In this document: positions 29,997 to 43,217 of the stretch, piece by piece
Numbering within the stretch: the first letter of the stretch is position 1
How the letters are laid out: each line of letters opens with the position of its first letter
The notes under the pieces: model-generated
Database searches by the model: none
What the model was told of the DNA's origin: nothing
The model's input: the letters and a program-made list of their open reading frames with translations, nothing else
Made by a program: the position numbers and the translations under genes
Origin: Sanderia malayensis
Taxonomy: Eukaryota; Cnidaria; Scyphozoa; Semaeostomeae; Pelagiidae
DNA: 64,000 nucleotides
Direction of reading: 5' to 3'
Assembly (NCBI GenBank): GCA_013076295.1
Contig: RQOL01000473.1
Location: forward strand, 183,999 to 247,998

Positions 29997-32111
29997 TAAT
30001 ATTAACAATGCTAAACACTAATTGCGCATGAATCCACGTTGTTACAGCTGAAACGAAGTAAAATACACATGCATTTGCTTGTTTTCAGTGATATTAACAT
30101 TAAACAACACTAATTGGACATGAATTGACGTTACTACAGCTGAAACTAACTAAATTAAACATGCATTTGTTTGTTTGCAGTGATATTAACATTACTGCAC
30201 ACTTATTGCACATGAATCCACATTATCACAGCTAAAAATAAATAAAATACACATATATTTGCTTGTTTTCAGTGATATCAACATTACTGCACAATAATTG
30301 CACATGAATCCACGTTATTACAGCTGAAACTAAGTAAACTACACATGCATTTGCGTGTTTTCAGTGATATTAACACTACTGCACACTAATGGCACATGCG
30401 TCCACTTTATTACTGTTGAAAGTAAGTAAAATATACATGCATCTGCATGTTTTCAGTGATATTAACATTACTGCACAGTAATAGCACATGAATGCACGTT
30501 GTTACACCTCAAACTAAGTAAATTACACATGCATTTGCTTGTTTTCAGTGATGTTAACATTACTGCACACTAATTGCACACGATTCCACGTTATTAGAGC
30601 TGAAACTAACTAAAATACACATGCATTTGTTTGTTTGCAGTGATATTAACATTACTGCACACTAGTTGCACATGAATCAACGTTATTACAGCTGAAACTA
30701 AGTAAACTACACATGCATTTGCGTGATTTCAGTTATATTAACACTACTGCACACTAATGGCACATGAGTTCACTTTATTACAGTTGAAAGTAAGTAAAAT
30801 ACACATGCATTTGCATGTTTTCAGTGATATTAACATTACTGCACAGTAATGGCACATGAATCCACTTTGTTACACCTCAAACTAAGTAAAATATACGTGC
30901 ATTTGCTTGTTTTCAGTGATATTAACATTACTGCACACTAATTGGACATGAATCGACGTTATTACAGCTGAAACTAACTAAATTAAACATGCATTTGTTT
31001 GTTTGCAGTGATGTTAACATTACTGCACACTTATTGCACATGAATCCACGTTATTACAGCTTAAACTAAGTAAAGCACACATGCATTTGCTTCCTTTCAG
31101 TGATTTTAACATTACTGCACTCTATTTGCACATGAGTCTACGTTAATACAGTTGGAACTAAGTAAAATACACATGCATTTGCTTGTTTTCAGTAATAATA
31201 ACATTACTGCACACTAATTGCACATGATTCCATGTTATTACGGCTGAAGCTAAGTAAAATACACATGCATTCGCTTGTTTTCAGTGATATTAACATTATT
31301 GCACACTAATTGCACATGATTCCACGCTTTTAGAGCTGAAACTAACTAAAATACACATGCATTTGTTTGTTTGCAGGGTTATTAACATTGCTGCACACTA
31401 ATTGCACATGAATGCACTTTATTACAGCTGTAACTAAGTAAGAAAGACAGGCACTTGGGTGTTTTCAGTGATATTAACACCATTGCACGCTAATTGCACA
31501 TGAATCCACGGTATTACAGATGCAACTAAATAAAATACACATGCATTTGCTTTTTTTAGTGATATTAACATTACTGCACACTAATTGCACATAAATCCAC
31601 GTTATTACAGCTGAAACTAAATAAAAAACACATGCTTTTGCTTTTTTGCAGTGATATTAACATTAATGCACAAAAATTGCACATGAATCAACGTTGTTAC
31701 AGCTGAAACTAACTAAATTACACATGCATTTGTTTGTTTGCAGTGATATTAACATCACTGCACACTAATTGCACATGAATCCACGTTATTACAGCTGAAA
31801 CTACTGAAGACCGACATGCATTTGCTTGTTTTCCGTGAGATTAACATTACTGCACACTAATTGCACCTGAATCTACGTTTTTACAGTTGAAACTAAGTAA
31901 AATACATATGCATTTACTTGTTTTCAGTAATCTTAACATTACTGCACACTAATTGCACATCAATCCACATTATTACAGCTGAAACTAAGTAAATTACACA
32001 TGCATTTGTTTGTTTTCAGTGACATTGACATTACTGCACACTTATTGTACATGAATCCATGTTGTTACAGGTGAAACTAACTAAAATATACATGTATTTG
32101 CTCTTTTTAAT
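29997..32111 (+). repeat. Higher-order unit of 23 monomers, type with classes 16-20 intact
   Basis: Classes are 1-5, 6/10, 11-14, 15', 16-27. Compared with the 46898 unit it lacks 7-9 through the 6/10 hybrid, but keeps 16-20 in full. The gain and loss of four monomers each cancel, so both are 23 monomers long. It contains one 9-monomer series (3 to 15') that is tandemly doubled elsewhere. Confidence 0.85.
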
Positions 32112-34317
32112 TAATATTAACAATGCTAAACACTAATTGCGCATGAATCCACGTTGTTACAGCTGAAACGAAGTAAAATACACATGCATTTGCTTGTTTT
32201 CAGTGATATTAACATTAAACAACACTAATTGGACATGAATTGACGTTATTACAGCTGAAACTAACTAAATTAAACATGCATTTGTTTGTTTGCAGTGATA
32301 TTAACATTACTGCACACTTATTGCACATGAATCCACATTATTACAGCTAAAAATAAATAAAATACACATATATTTGCTTGTTTTCAGTGATATCAACATT
32401 ACTGCACACTAATTGCACATGAATCCACGTTATTACAGCTGAAACTAAGTAAACTACACATGCATTTGCGTGTTTTCAGTGATATTAACACTACTGCACA
32501 CTAATGGCACATGCGTCCACTTTATTACTGTTAAAAGTAAGTAAAATACACATGCATCTGCATGTTTCCAGTGATATTAACATTACTGCACAGTAATAGC
32601 ACATGAATCCACGTTGTTACACCTCAAACTAAGTAAAATACAAGTGCACTTGCTTGTTTGTAGTGATATTAACATTACTGCACACTAGTTGCACATGAAT
32701 CCACGTTATTACAACTAAAACTAGCTAAAATACACATGTATTTGCTTGTTTTCATTGATATTATCATTACTGCACACTAATTGCACATGAATCCACGTTA
32801 TTACAGCTGAAACTAAGTAAACTACACATGCATTTGCGTGTTTTCAGTGATATTAACACTACTGCACACTAATTGCACATGAATCCACGTTATTACAGCT
32901 GAAACTAAGTAAACTACACATGCATTTGCGTGTTTTCAGTGATATTAACACTACTGCACACTAATGGCACATGAGTCCACTCTATTACAGTTGAAAGTAA
33001 GTAAAATACACATGCATTTGCATGTTTGCAGTGATATTGACATTACTGCACAGTAATGGCACATGAATGCACGTTGTTACACCTCAAACTAAGTAAATTA
33101 CACATGCATTTGCTTGTTTTCAGTGATGTTAACATTACTGCACACTAATTGCACACGATTCCACGTTATTAGAGCTGAAACTAACTAAAATACACATGCA
33201 TTTGTTTGTTTGCATTGATTTTAACATTACTGCACACTAGTTGCACATGAATCCACGTTATTACAGCTGAAACTAAGTAAACTACACATGCATTTGCGTG
33301 TTTTCAGTGATATTAACACTACTGCACACTAATGGCACATGAGTTCACTTTATTACAGTTGAAAGTAATTAAAATACACATGCATTTGCATGTTTTCAGT
33401 GATATTAACATTACTGCACAGTAATGGCACATGAATGCACGTTGTTACACCTCAAACTAAGTAAATTACACATGCATTTGCTTGTTTTCAGTGATATTAA
33501 CATTACTGCAGAGTAATGGCACATGAATCCACGTTGTTACACCTCAAACTAAGTAAATACACATGCATTTGCTTGTTTTCAGTGATATTAACATTACTGC
33601 ATACTAATTGGACATGAATCGACGTTATTACAGCTGAAACTAACTAAATTAAACATGCATTTGTTTGTTTGCAGTGATGTTAACATTACTGCACACTTAT
33701 TGCACATGAATCCACGTTATTACAGCTTAAACTAAGTAAAGCACACATGCATTTGCTTCTTTTCAGTGATTTTAACATTACTGCACTCTATTTGCACATG
33801 AATCTACGTTAATACAGTTGGAACTAAGTAAAAAACACATGCATTTGCTTGTTTTCAGTGATAATAACATTACTGCACACTAATTGCACATGATTCCATG
33901 TTATTACGGCTGAAGCTAAGTAAATTACACATGCATTTGCTTGTTTTCAGTGATATTAACATTATTGCACACTAATTGCACATGATTCCACGTTATTAGA
34001 GCTGAAACTAACTAAAATACACATGCATTTGTTTGTTGCAGGGATATTAACATCACTGCACACTAATTGCACCTGAATCTACGTTTTTACAGTTGAAACT
34101 AAGTAGAATACATATGCATTTACTTGTTTTCAGTAATCTTAACATTACTGCACACTAATTGCACATCAATCCACGTTATTACAGCTGAAACTAAGTAAAT
34201 TACACATGCATTTGTTTGTTTTCAGTGACATTGACATTACTGCACACTTATTGTACATGAATCCATGTTGTTACAGGTGAAACTAACTAAAATATACATG
34301 TATTTGTTTTTTTTAAT
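32112..34317 (+). repeat. Higher-order unit of 24 monomers
   Basis: Classes are 1-8, an extra 8-like monomer, 9-13, 14', 14'', 15', 16-19, 20/25, 26, 27. It keeps both 7-9 and 16-19, sets that are mutually exclusive in the two 23-monomer types. It is therefore the closest thing here to the inferred 27-class parent. 2206 bp is within 2 bp of 24 x 92. Confidence 0.85.
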
Positions 34318-36341
34318 TAATATTAACAATGCTAAACACTAATTGCGCATGAATCCACGTTGTTACAGCTGAAACGAAGTAAAATACACATGCATTTGCT
34401 TGTTTTCAGTGATATTAACATTAAACAACACTAATTGGACATAAATTGACGTTATTACAGCTGAAACTAACTAAATTAAACATGCATTTGTTTGTTTTCA
34501 GTGATATCAACATTACTGCACACTAATTGCACATGAATCCACGTTATTACAGCTGAAACTAAGTAAACTACACATGCATTTGCGTGTTTTCAGTGATATT
34601 AACACTACTGCACACTAATGGCACATGAGTCCACTTTATTACTGTTGAAAGTAAGTAAAATACACATGCATATGCATGTTTTCAGTGATATTAACATTAC
34701 TGCACAGTAATAGCACATGAATCCACGTTGTTACACCTCAAACTAAGTAAAATACAAGTGCATTTGCTTGTTTGTAGTGATATTAACATTACTGCACACT
34801 AGTTGCACATGAATCCACGTTATTACAACTAAAACTAACTAAAATACACATGCATTTGTTTGTTTGCATTGATATTAACATTACTGCACACTAGTTGCAC
34901 ATGAATCCACGTTATTACAGCTGAAACTAAGTAAACTACACATGGATTTGCGTGTTTTCAGTGATATTAACACTACTGCACACTAATGGCACATGAGTTC
35001 ACTTTATTACAGTTGACAGTAAGTAAAATACACATGCATTTGCATGTTTTCAGTGATATTAACATTACTGCACAGTAATGGCACATGAATGCACGTTGTT
35101 ACACCTCAAACTAAGTAAATTACACATGCATTTGCTTGTTTTCAGTGATATTAACATTACTGCAGAGTAATTGGACATGAATCCACGTTGTTACACCTCA
35201 AACTAAGTAAAATACACATGCATTTGCTTGTTTTCAGTGATATTAACATTACTGCACACTAATTGGACATGAATCGACGTTATTACAGCTGAAACTAAAT
35301 AAATTAAACATGCATTTGTTTGTTTGCAGTGATGTTAACATTACTGCACACTTATTGCACATGAATCCACGTTATTACAGCTTAAACTAAGTAAAGCACA
35401 CATGCATTTGCTTCTTTTCAGTGATTTTAACATTACTGCACTCTATTTGCACATGAATCTACGTTAATACAGTTGAAACTAAGTAAAAAACACATGCATT
35501 TGCTTGTTTTCAGTGATAATAACATTACTGCACACTAATTGCACATGATTCCATGTTATTACGGCTGAAGCTAAGTAAAATACACATGCATTTGCTTGTT
35601 TTCAGTGATATTAACATTATTGCACACTAATTGCACATGATTCCACGTTATTAGAGCTGAAACTAACTAAAATACACATGCATTTGTTTGTTTGCAGGGA
35701 TATTAACATTGCTGCACACTAATTGCACATGAATGCACTTTATTACAGCTGTAACTAAGTAAAAAAGACAGGCACTTGGGTGTTTTCAGTGATATTAACA
35801 CCACTGCACACTAATTGCACATGAATCCACGGTATTACAGATGCAACTAAATAAAATACACATGCTTGTGCTTGTTTTTAGTGATATTAACATTACTGCA
35901 CACTAATTGCACACAAATCCACGTTATTACAGCTGAAACTAAATAAAAAACACATGCTTTTGCTTTTTTGCAGTGATATTAACATCACTGCACACTAATT
36001 GCACATGAATCCACGTTATTACTGCTGAAACTAATGAAGACCGACATGCATTTGCTTGTTTTCCGCGAGATTAACATTACTGCACACTAATTGCACCTGA
36101 ATCTACGTTTTTACAGTTGAAACTAAGTAAAATACATATGCATTTACTTGTTTTCAGTAATCTTAACATTACTGCACACTAATTGCACATCAATCCACGT
36201 TATTACAGCTGAAACTAAGTAAATTACACATGCATTTGTTTGTTTTCAGTGACATTGGCATTACTGCACACTTATTGTACATGAATCCATGTTGTTACAG
36301 GTGAAACTAACTAAAATATACATGTATTTGCTTTTTTTAAT
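34318..36341 (+). repeat. Higher-order unit of 22 monomers
   Basis: Classes are 1, 2/3, 4-6, 7/11, 12, 13, 14', 14'', 15', 16-22, 24-27. Class 23 is skipped near 35970, where cttttttgcag leads straight into aacatcactgcac. 2024 bp is exactly 22 x 92. Its class 5 monomer carries a single-base change that creates a perfect 12-bp palindrome (34666-34677). Confidence 0.85.
34666..34677. promoter_or_regulatory. Perfect 12-bp palindrome ATGCATATGCAT (POU-dimer-like site)
   Basis: A class 5 monomer carries ATGCATATGCAT, where its relatives read ATGCATCTGCAT or ATGCATTTGCAT. The sequence equals the published MORE palindrome bound by POU-factor dimers. The match is seen; binding is inferred only. A 12-mer differing by one base from an abundant satellite word can easily arise by chance. 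Confidence 0.4.
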
Positions 36342-36801
36342 TAATATTAACAATGCTAAACACTAATTGCGCATGAATCCACGTTGTTACAGCTGAAACG
36401 AAGTAAAATACACATGCATTTGCTTGTTTTCAGTGATATTAACATTAAACAACACTAATTGGACATGAATTGACGTTATTACAGCTGAAACTAACTAAAT
36501 TAAACATGCATTTGTTTGTTTGCAGTGATATTAACATTACTGCACACTTATTGCACCTGAATCTACGTTTTTACAGTTGAAACTAAGTAAAATACATATG
36601 CATTTACTTGTTTTCAGTAATCTTAACATTACTGCACACTAATTGCACATCAATCCACGTAATTACAGCTGAAACTAAGTAAATTACACATGCATTTGTT
36701 TGTTTTCAGTGACATTGACATTACTGCACACTTATTGTACATGAATGCATGTTGTTACAGGTGAAACTAACTGAAAAATACATGTATTTGCTTTTTTTAA
36801 T
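36342..36801 (+). repeat. Five-monomer (460 bp) higher-order unit
   Basis: The composition is 1, 2, 3/25, 26, 27, exactly 5 x 92 bp. It is the partner of 5282-5739 at an offset of about 31.06 kb. A further partial copy follows at 36802-37169 (1, 2, 3/25 and a 26/2 hybrid), so the short unit is tandem here. Confidence 0.88.
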
Positions 36802-39800
36802 TAATATTAACAATGCTAAACACTAATTGCGCATGAATCCACGTTGTTACAGCTGAAACGAAGTAAAATACACATGCATTTGCTTGTTTTCAGTGATATT
36901 AACATTAAACAACACTAATTGGACATGAATTGACGTTATTACAGCTGAAACTAACTAAATTAAACATGCATTTGTTTGTTTGCAGTGATATTAACATTAC
37001 TGCACACTTATTGCACCTGAATCTACGTTTTTACAGTTGAAACTAAGTAAAATACATATGCATTTACTTGTTTTCAGTAATCTTAACATTACTGCACACT
37101 AATTGCACATCAATCCACGTAATTACAGCTGAAACTAAGTAAATTAAACATGCATTTGTTTGTTTGCAGTGATATTAACATTACTGCACACTTATTGCAC
37201 ATGAATCCACATTATTACAGCTAAAAATAAATAAAATACACATATATTTGCTTGTTTTCAGTGATATCAACATTACTGCACACTAATTGCACATGAATCC
37301 ACGTTATTACAGCTGAAACTAAGTAAACTACACATGCATTTTGCGTGTTTTCAGTGATATTAACACTACTGCACACTAATGGCACATGCGTCCACTTTAT
37401 TACTGTTGAAAGTAAGTAAAATATACATGCATCTGCATGTTTTCAGTGATATTAACATTACTGCACAGTAATAGCACATGAATGCACGTTGTTACACCTC
37501 AAACTAAGTAAATTACACATGCATTTGCTTGTTTTCAGTGATGTTAACATTACTGCCACTAATTGCACACGATTCCACGTTATTAGAGCTGAAACTAACT
37601 AAAATACACATGCATTTGTTTGTTTGCAGTGATATTAACATTACTGCACACTAGTTGCACATGAATCCACGTTATTACAGCTGAAACTAAGTAAACTACC
37701 ATGCATTGCCGTGATTTCAGTTATATTAACACTACTGCACACTAATGGCACATGAGTTTCACTTTATTACAGTTGAAAGTAAGTAAAATACACATGCATT
37801 TGCATGTTTTCAGTGATATTAACATTACTGCACAGTAATGGCACATGAATCCACGTTGTTACACCTCAAACTAATTAAAACATACGTGCATTTGCTTGTT
37901 TTCAGTGATATTAAACTTTACTGCACACTATTGGACATGAATCGACGTAATTACAGCTGAAACTAACTAAATTAAACATGCATTTGTTTGTTTGCAGTGA
38001 TATTAACATTACTGCACACTTATTGCACATGAATCCACATTATTACAGCTAAAATAAATAAAATACACATATATTTTGCTTGTTTTCAGTGATATCAACA
38101 TTACTGCACACTAATTGCACATGAATCCACGTTATTACAGCTGAAACTAAGTAACTACACATGCATTTGCGTGTTTCAGTGATATTAACTACTGCACACT
38201 AATGGCACATGCGTCCACTTTATTACTGTTGAAAGTAAGTAAAATATACATGCATCTGCATGTTTTCAGTGATATTAACATTACTGCACAGTAATAGCAC
38301 ATGAATGCACGTTGTTAACTCAAACTAAGTAAATTACACATGCATTTGCTTGTTTTCAGTGATGTTAACATTACTGCACACTAATTGCACACGATTCCAC
38401 GTTATTAGAGCTGAAACTAACTAAAATCACATGCATTGTTTGTTTGCAGTGATATTAACATTACTGCACACTAGTTGCACATGAATCCATTATTACAGCT
38501 GAAACTAAGTAAACTACACATGCATTTGCGTGATTTCAGTTATATTAACACTACTGCACACTAATTGGCACATGAGTTCACTTATTACAGTTGAAAGTAA
38601 GTAAAATACACATGCATTGCATGTTTTCAGTGATTTAACAGTTACTGCACAGTAATGGCACATGAATCACGTTGTTACACTCAAACTAATTAAAACATAC
38701 GTGCATTTGCTTGTTTTCAGTGATATTAACTTTACTGCACACTAATTGGACATGAATCGACGTAATTACAGCTGAAACTAACTCAATTAAACATGCATTT
38801 GTTTGTTTGCAGTGATGTTAACATTACTGCACACTTATTGCACATGAATCCACGTTATTACAGCTTAAACTAAGTAAAGCACACATGCATTTGCTTCTTT
38901 TCAGTGATTTTAACATTACTGCACTCTATTTGCACATGAATCTACGTTAATACAGTTGGAACTAAGTAAAATACACATGCATTTGCTTGTTTTCAGTGAT
39001 AATAACATTACTGCACACTAATTGCACATGATTCCATGTTATTACGGCTGAAGCTAAGTAAAATACACATGCATTTGCTTGTTTTCAGTGATATTAACAT
39101 TTTTGCACACTAATTGCACATGATTCCACGCTATTAGAGCTGAAACTAACTAAAATACACATGCATTTGTTTGTTTGCAGGGATATTAACATTGCTGCAC
39201 ACTAATTGCACATGAATGCACTTTATTACAGCTGTAACTAAGTAAGAAAGACAGGCACTTGGGTGTTTTCAATGATATTAACACCACTTCACACTAATTG
39301 CACATGAATCCACGGTATTACAGATGCAACTAAATAAAATACACATGCATTTGCTTGTTTTTAGTGATATTAACATTACTGCACACTAATTGCACATAAA
39401 TCCACGTTATTACAGCTGAAACTAAATAAAAACACATGCTTTTGCTTTTTTGCAGTGATATTAACATTAATGCACAAAAATTGCACATGAATCAACGTTG
39501 TTACAGCTGAAACTAACTAAATTTCACATGCATTTGTTTGTTTGCAGTGATATTAACATCACTGCACACTAATTGCACATGAATCCACGTTATTACAGCT
39601 GAAACTAATGAAGACCGACATGCATTTGCTTGTTTTCCGTGAGATTAACATTACTGCACACTAATTGCACCTGAATCTACGTTTTTACAGTTGAAACTAA
39701 GTAAAATACATATGCATTTACTTGTTTTCAGTAATCTTAACATTACTGCACACTATTTGCACATCAATCCACGTTATTACAGCTGAAACTAAGTAAATAC

Positions 39801-41745
39801 ACATGCATTTGTTTGTTTTCAGTGACATTGACATTACTGCACACTTATTGCACATGAATCACGTTATTACAGCTGAAACTAAATAAAAATACACATTTGC
39901 TTGTTTCAGTGATATAACATTACTGCACACTAATTGCACATGAATCCACGTTATTACAGCTGAAACTAAGTAAAATACACATGCATTTGCTGTTTTCAGT
40001 GATATTAACACTACTGCACACTAATGGCACATGTCCACTTATTACTGTTGAAAGTAAGTAAAATACACATGCATGCTGCATGTTTCCAGTGATATTAACA
40101 TTACTGCACAGTAATAGCACATGAATCCACGTTGTTATACACCTCAAACTAAGTAAAATACAAGATGCACTTGCGTTTGTCAGTGATATTAACATTACTG
40201 CACACTAGTTGCACATGAATCCACGTTATTACAACCAAAACTAGCTAAAATACACATGTATTTGCTTGTTTTCAGTGATTTCATTACTGCACACTTAATT
40301 GCACATGAATCCACGTTATTACAGCTGAAACTAAGTAAAATACACATGCATTTGCGTGTTTTTCAGTGATTTTAAAACTACTGCACACTAATTGCACATG
40401 AATCCACGTTATTACAGCTGAAACAAGTAAACTACACATGCATTTGCGTGTTTTCAGTGATATTAACACTACTGCACACTAATTGGCATATGAGTCCACT
40501 CTATTACAGTTGAAAAAGTAAGTAAAATACACATGCATTTGATTTGCATGTTGCAGTGATATTGACATTACTGCAAGTATGGCACATGAATGCACGTTGT
40601 TACACCTCAAACTAAGTAAATCTACACATGCATTTGCTTGTTTTCAGTGATGTTAACATTACTGCACACTAATTGCACACGATTCCACGTTATTAGAGCT
40701 GAAACTAACTAAAATACACATGCATTTGTTTGTTTTCAGTGATATTAACACTACTGCACACTAATGGCACATGAGTTCACTTTATTACAGTTGAAGTAAT
40801 TAAAATACACATGCATTTGCATTTTCAGTGATATTAACATTACTGCACAGTAATGGCACATGAATGCACGTTGTTACACCTCAAACTAAGTAAATTACAC
40901 ATGCATTTGCTTTTTTCAGTGATATTAACATTACTGCAAGTAATGGCACATGAATCCACGTTGTTACACCTCAAACTAAGTAAATACACATGCATTTGCT
41001 GTTTTCAGTGATATAACATTACTGCATACTAATTGGACAATGAATCGACGTTATTACAGCTGAAACTAACTAAATTAAACATGCATTGTTTGTTTGCAGT
41101 GATGTTAACATTACTGCACACTTATTGCACATGAATCCACGTTATTACAGCTTAAACTAAGTTAAAGCACACATGCATTTGCTCTTTTCAGTGATTTAAC
41201 ATTACTCTCACATCTATTTGCACAATGAATCTACGTTATACAGTTGGAACTAAGTAAAATACACATGCATTGCTTGTTTTCAGTGTGATTAATAACATTA
41301 TACTGCACACTAATTGCACAAATGATTACATATTATTACGGCTGAACTAAGCTAAAACACATGCATTTGCTTGTTTTCAGTGATTAACATTATTGCACAC
41401 TAATTGCACATGATTCCACGTTATTAGAGCTGAAACTAACTAAAAATACACATGCATTTGTTTGTTTGCAGGATATTAACATCACTGCACACTAATTGCA
41501 CCTGAATCTACGTTTTTACAGTTGAAACTAAGTAAAATACATATGCATTTACTTGTTTTCAGTAATCTTAACATTACTGACACTAATTGCACATCAATCC
41601 ACGTTATTACAGCTGAAACTAAGTAAATTACACATGCATTTGTTTGTTTTCAGTGACATTGACATTACTGCACACTTATTGTACATGAATCCATGTTGTT
41701 ACAGGTGAAACTAACTAAAATATACATGTATTTGCTTTTTTTAAT
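36802..41745 (+). repeat. Extended higher-order unit of about 54 monomers
   Basis: Classes are 1, 2, 3/25, 26/2, two copies of the 9-monomer series (37170-37997 and 37998-38812), 16-26, a 27/3 hybrid near 39820, 4-8, an extra 8-like, 9-11, 13, 14', 14'', 15', 16-19, 20/25, 26, 27. The 27/3 hybrid removes a junction, so this one unit corresponds to two units (5740-10663) in the left copy. Single-base indels are dense from about 37550 to 41900. Confidence 0.8.
37170..37997 (+). repeat. 9-monomer series, first of two tandem copies (828 bp)
   Basis: The segment is exactly 9 x 92 bp, running from the class 3 head to the next class 3 head at 37998. The matching pair in the left half starts at 5922 and 6748. 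Both pairs share the odd word gcgtgatttcagttata in class 12/13. Confidence 0.85.
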
Positions 41746-43217
41746 TAATATTAACAATGCTCAACACTAATTGCGCATGAATCCACGTTGTTACAGCTGA
41801 AACGAAGTAAAATACACATGCCATTTGCTTGTTTTCAGTGATATTACATTAACAACACTAATTGGACATGAATTGACGTTATTACAGCTGAAACTAACTA
41901 AATTAAACCATGCATTTGTTTGTTTGCAGTGATATTAACATTACTGCACACTTATTGCACATGAATCCACATTATTACAGCTAAAAATAAATAAAATACA
42001 CATATATTTGCTTGTTTTCAGTGATTTCAACATTACTGCACACTAATTGCACATGATTCCATGTTATTACGGCTGAAGCTAAGTAAAATACACATGCATT
42101 TGCTTGTTTTCAGTGATATTAACATTATTGCACACTAATTGCACATGCGTCCACTTTATTACTGTTGAAAGTAAGTAAAATACACATGCATCTGCATGTT
42201 TCCAATGATATTAAAATTACTGCACAGTAATAGCACATGAATCCACGTTGTTACACCTCAAACTAAGTAAAATACAAGTGCACTTGCTTGTTTGTAGTGA
42301 TATTAACATTACTGCACACTAGTTGCACATGAATCCACGTTATTACAACCAAAACTAGCTAAAATACACATGTATTTGCTTGTTTTCAGTGATATTATCA
42401 TTACTGCACACTAATTGCACATGAGTCCACTCTATTACAGTTGAAAGTAAGTAAAATACACATGCATTTGCATGTTTGCAGTGATATTGACATTACTACA
42501 CAGTAATGGCACATGAATGCACGTTGTTACACCTCAAACTAAGTAAATTACACATGCATTTGCTTGTTTTCAGTGATGTCAACATTACTGCACACTAATT
42601 GCACACGATTCCACGTTATTAGAGCTGAAACTAACTAAAATACACATGCATTTGCGTGTTTTCAGTGATATTAACACTACTGCACACTAATGGCACATGA
42701 GTCCACTCTATTACAGTTGAAAGTAAGTAAAATACACATGCCTTTGCATGTTTGCAGTGATATTGACATTACTACACAGTAATGGCACATGAATGCACGT
42801 TGTTACACCTCAAACTAAGTAAATTACACATGCATTTGCTTGTTTTCAGTGATGTCAACATTACTGCACACTAATTGCACACGATTCCACGTTATTAGAG
42901 CTGAAACTAACTAAAATACACATGCATTTGTTTGTTTTCAGTGATATTAACACTACTGCACACTAATGGCACATGAGTTCACTTTATTACAGTTGAAAGT
43001 AATTAAAATACACATGCATTTGCATGTTTTCAGTGATATTAACATTACTGCACAGTAATGGCACATGAATGCACGTTGTTACACCTCAAACTAAGTAAAT
43101 TACACATGCATTTGCTTGTTTTCAGTGATATTAACATTACTGGCAGAGTATGGCACATGAATCCACGTTGTTACAGGTGAAACTAACTAAAATATACATG
43201 TATTTGCTTTTTTTAAT
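41746..43217 (+). repeat. Higher-order unit of 16 monomers with hybrid ends
   Basis: Classes are 1-3, 4/18, 19/5, 6, 7, 8/9, 10, 11/8, 9-11, 13, 14', 14''/27; the length is exactly 16 x 92 bp. It is the partner of 10664-12036. It differs only in the middle, where a 9-10-11 trio is doubled (42420-42640 and 42660-42930) in place of the 8-plus-extra-8 pair. Confidence 0.85.
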
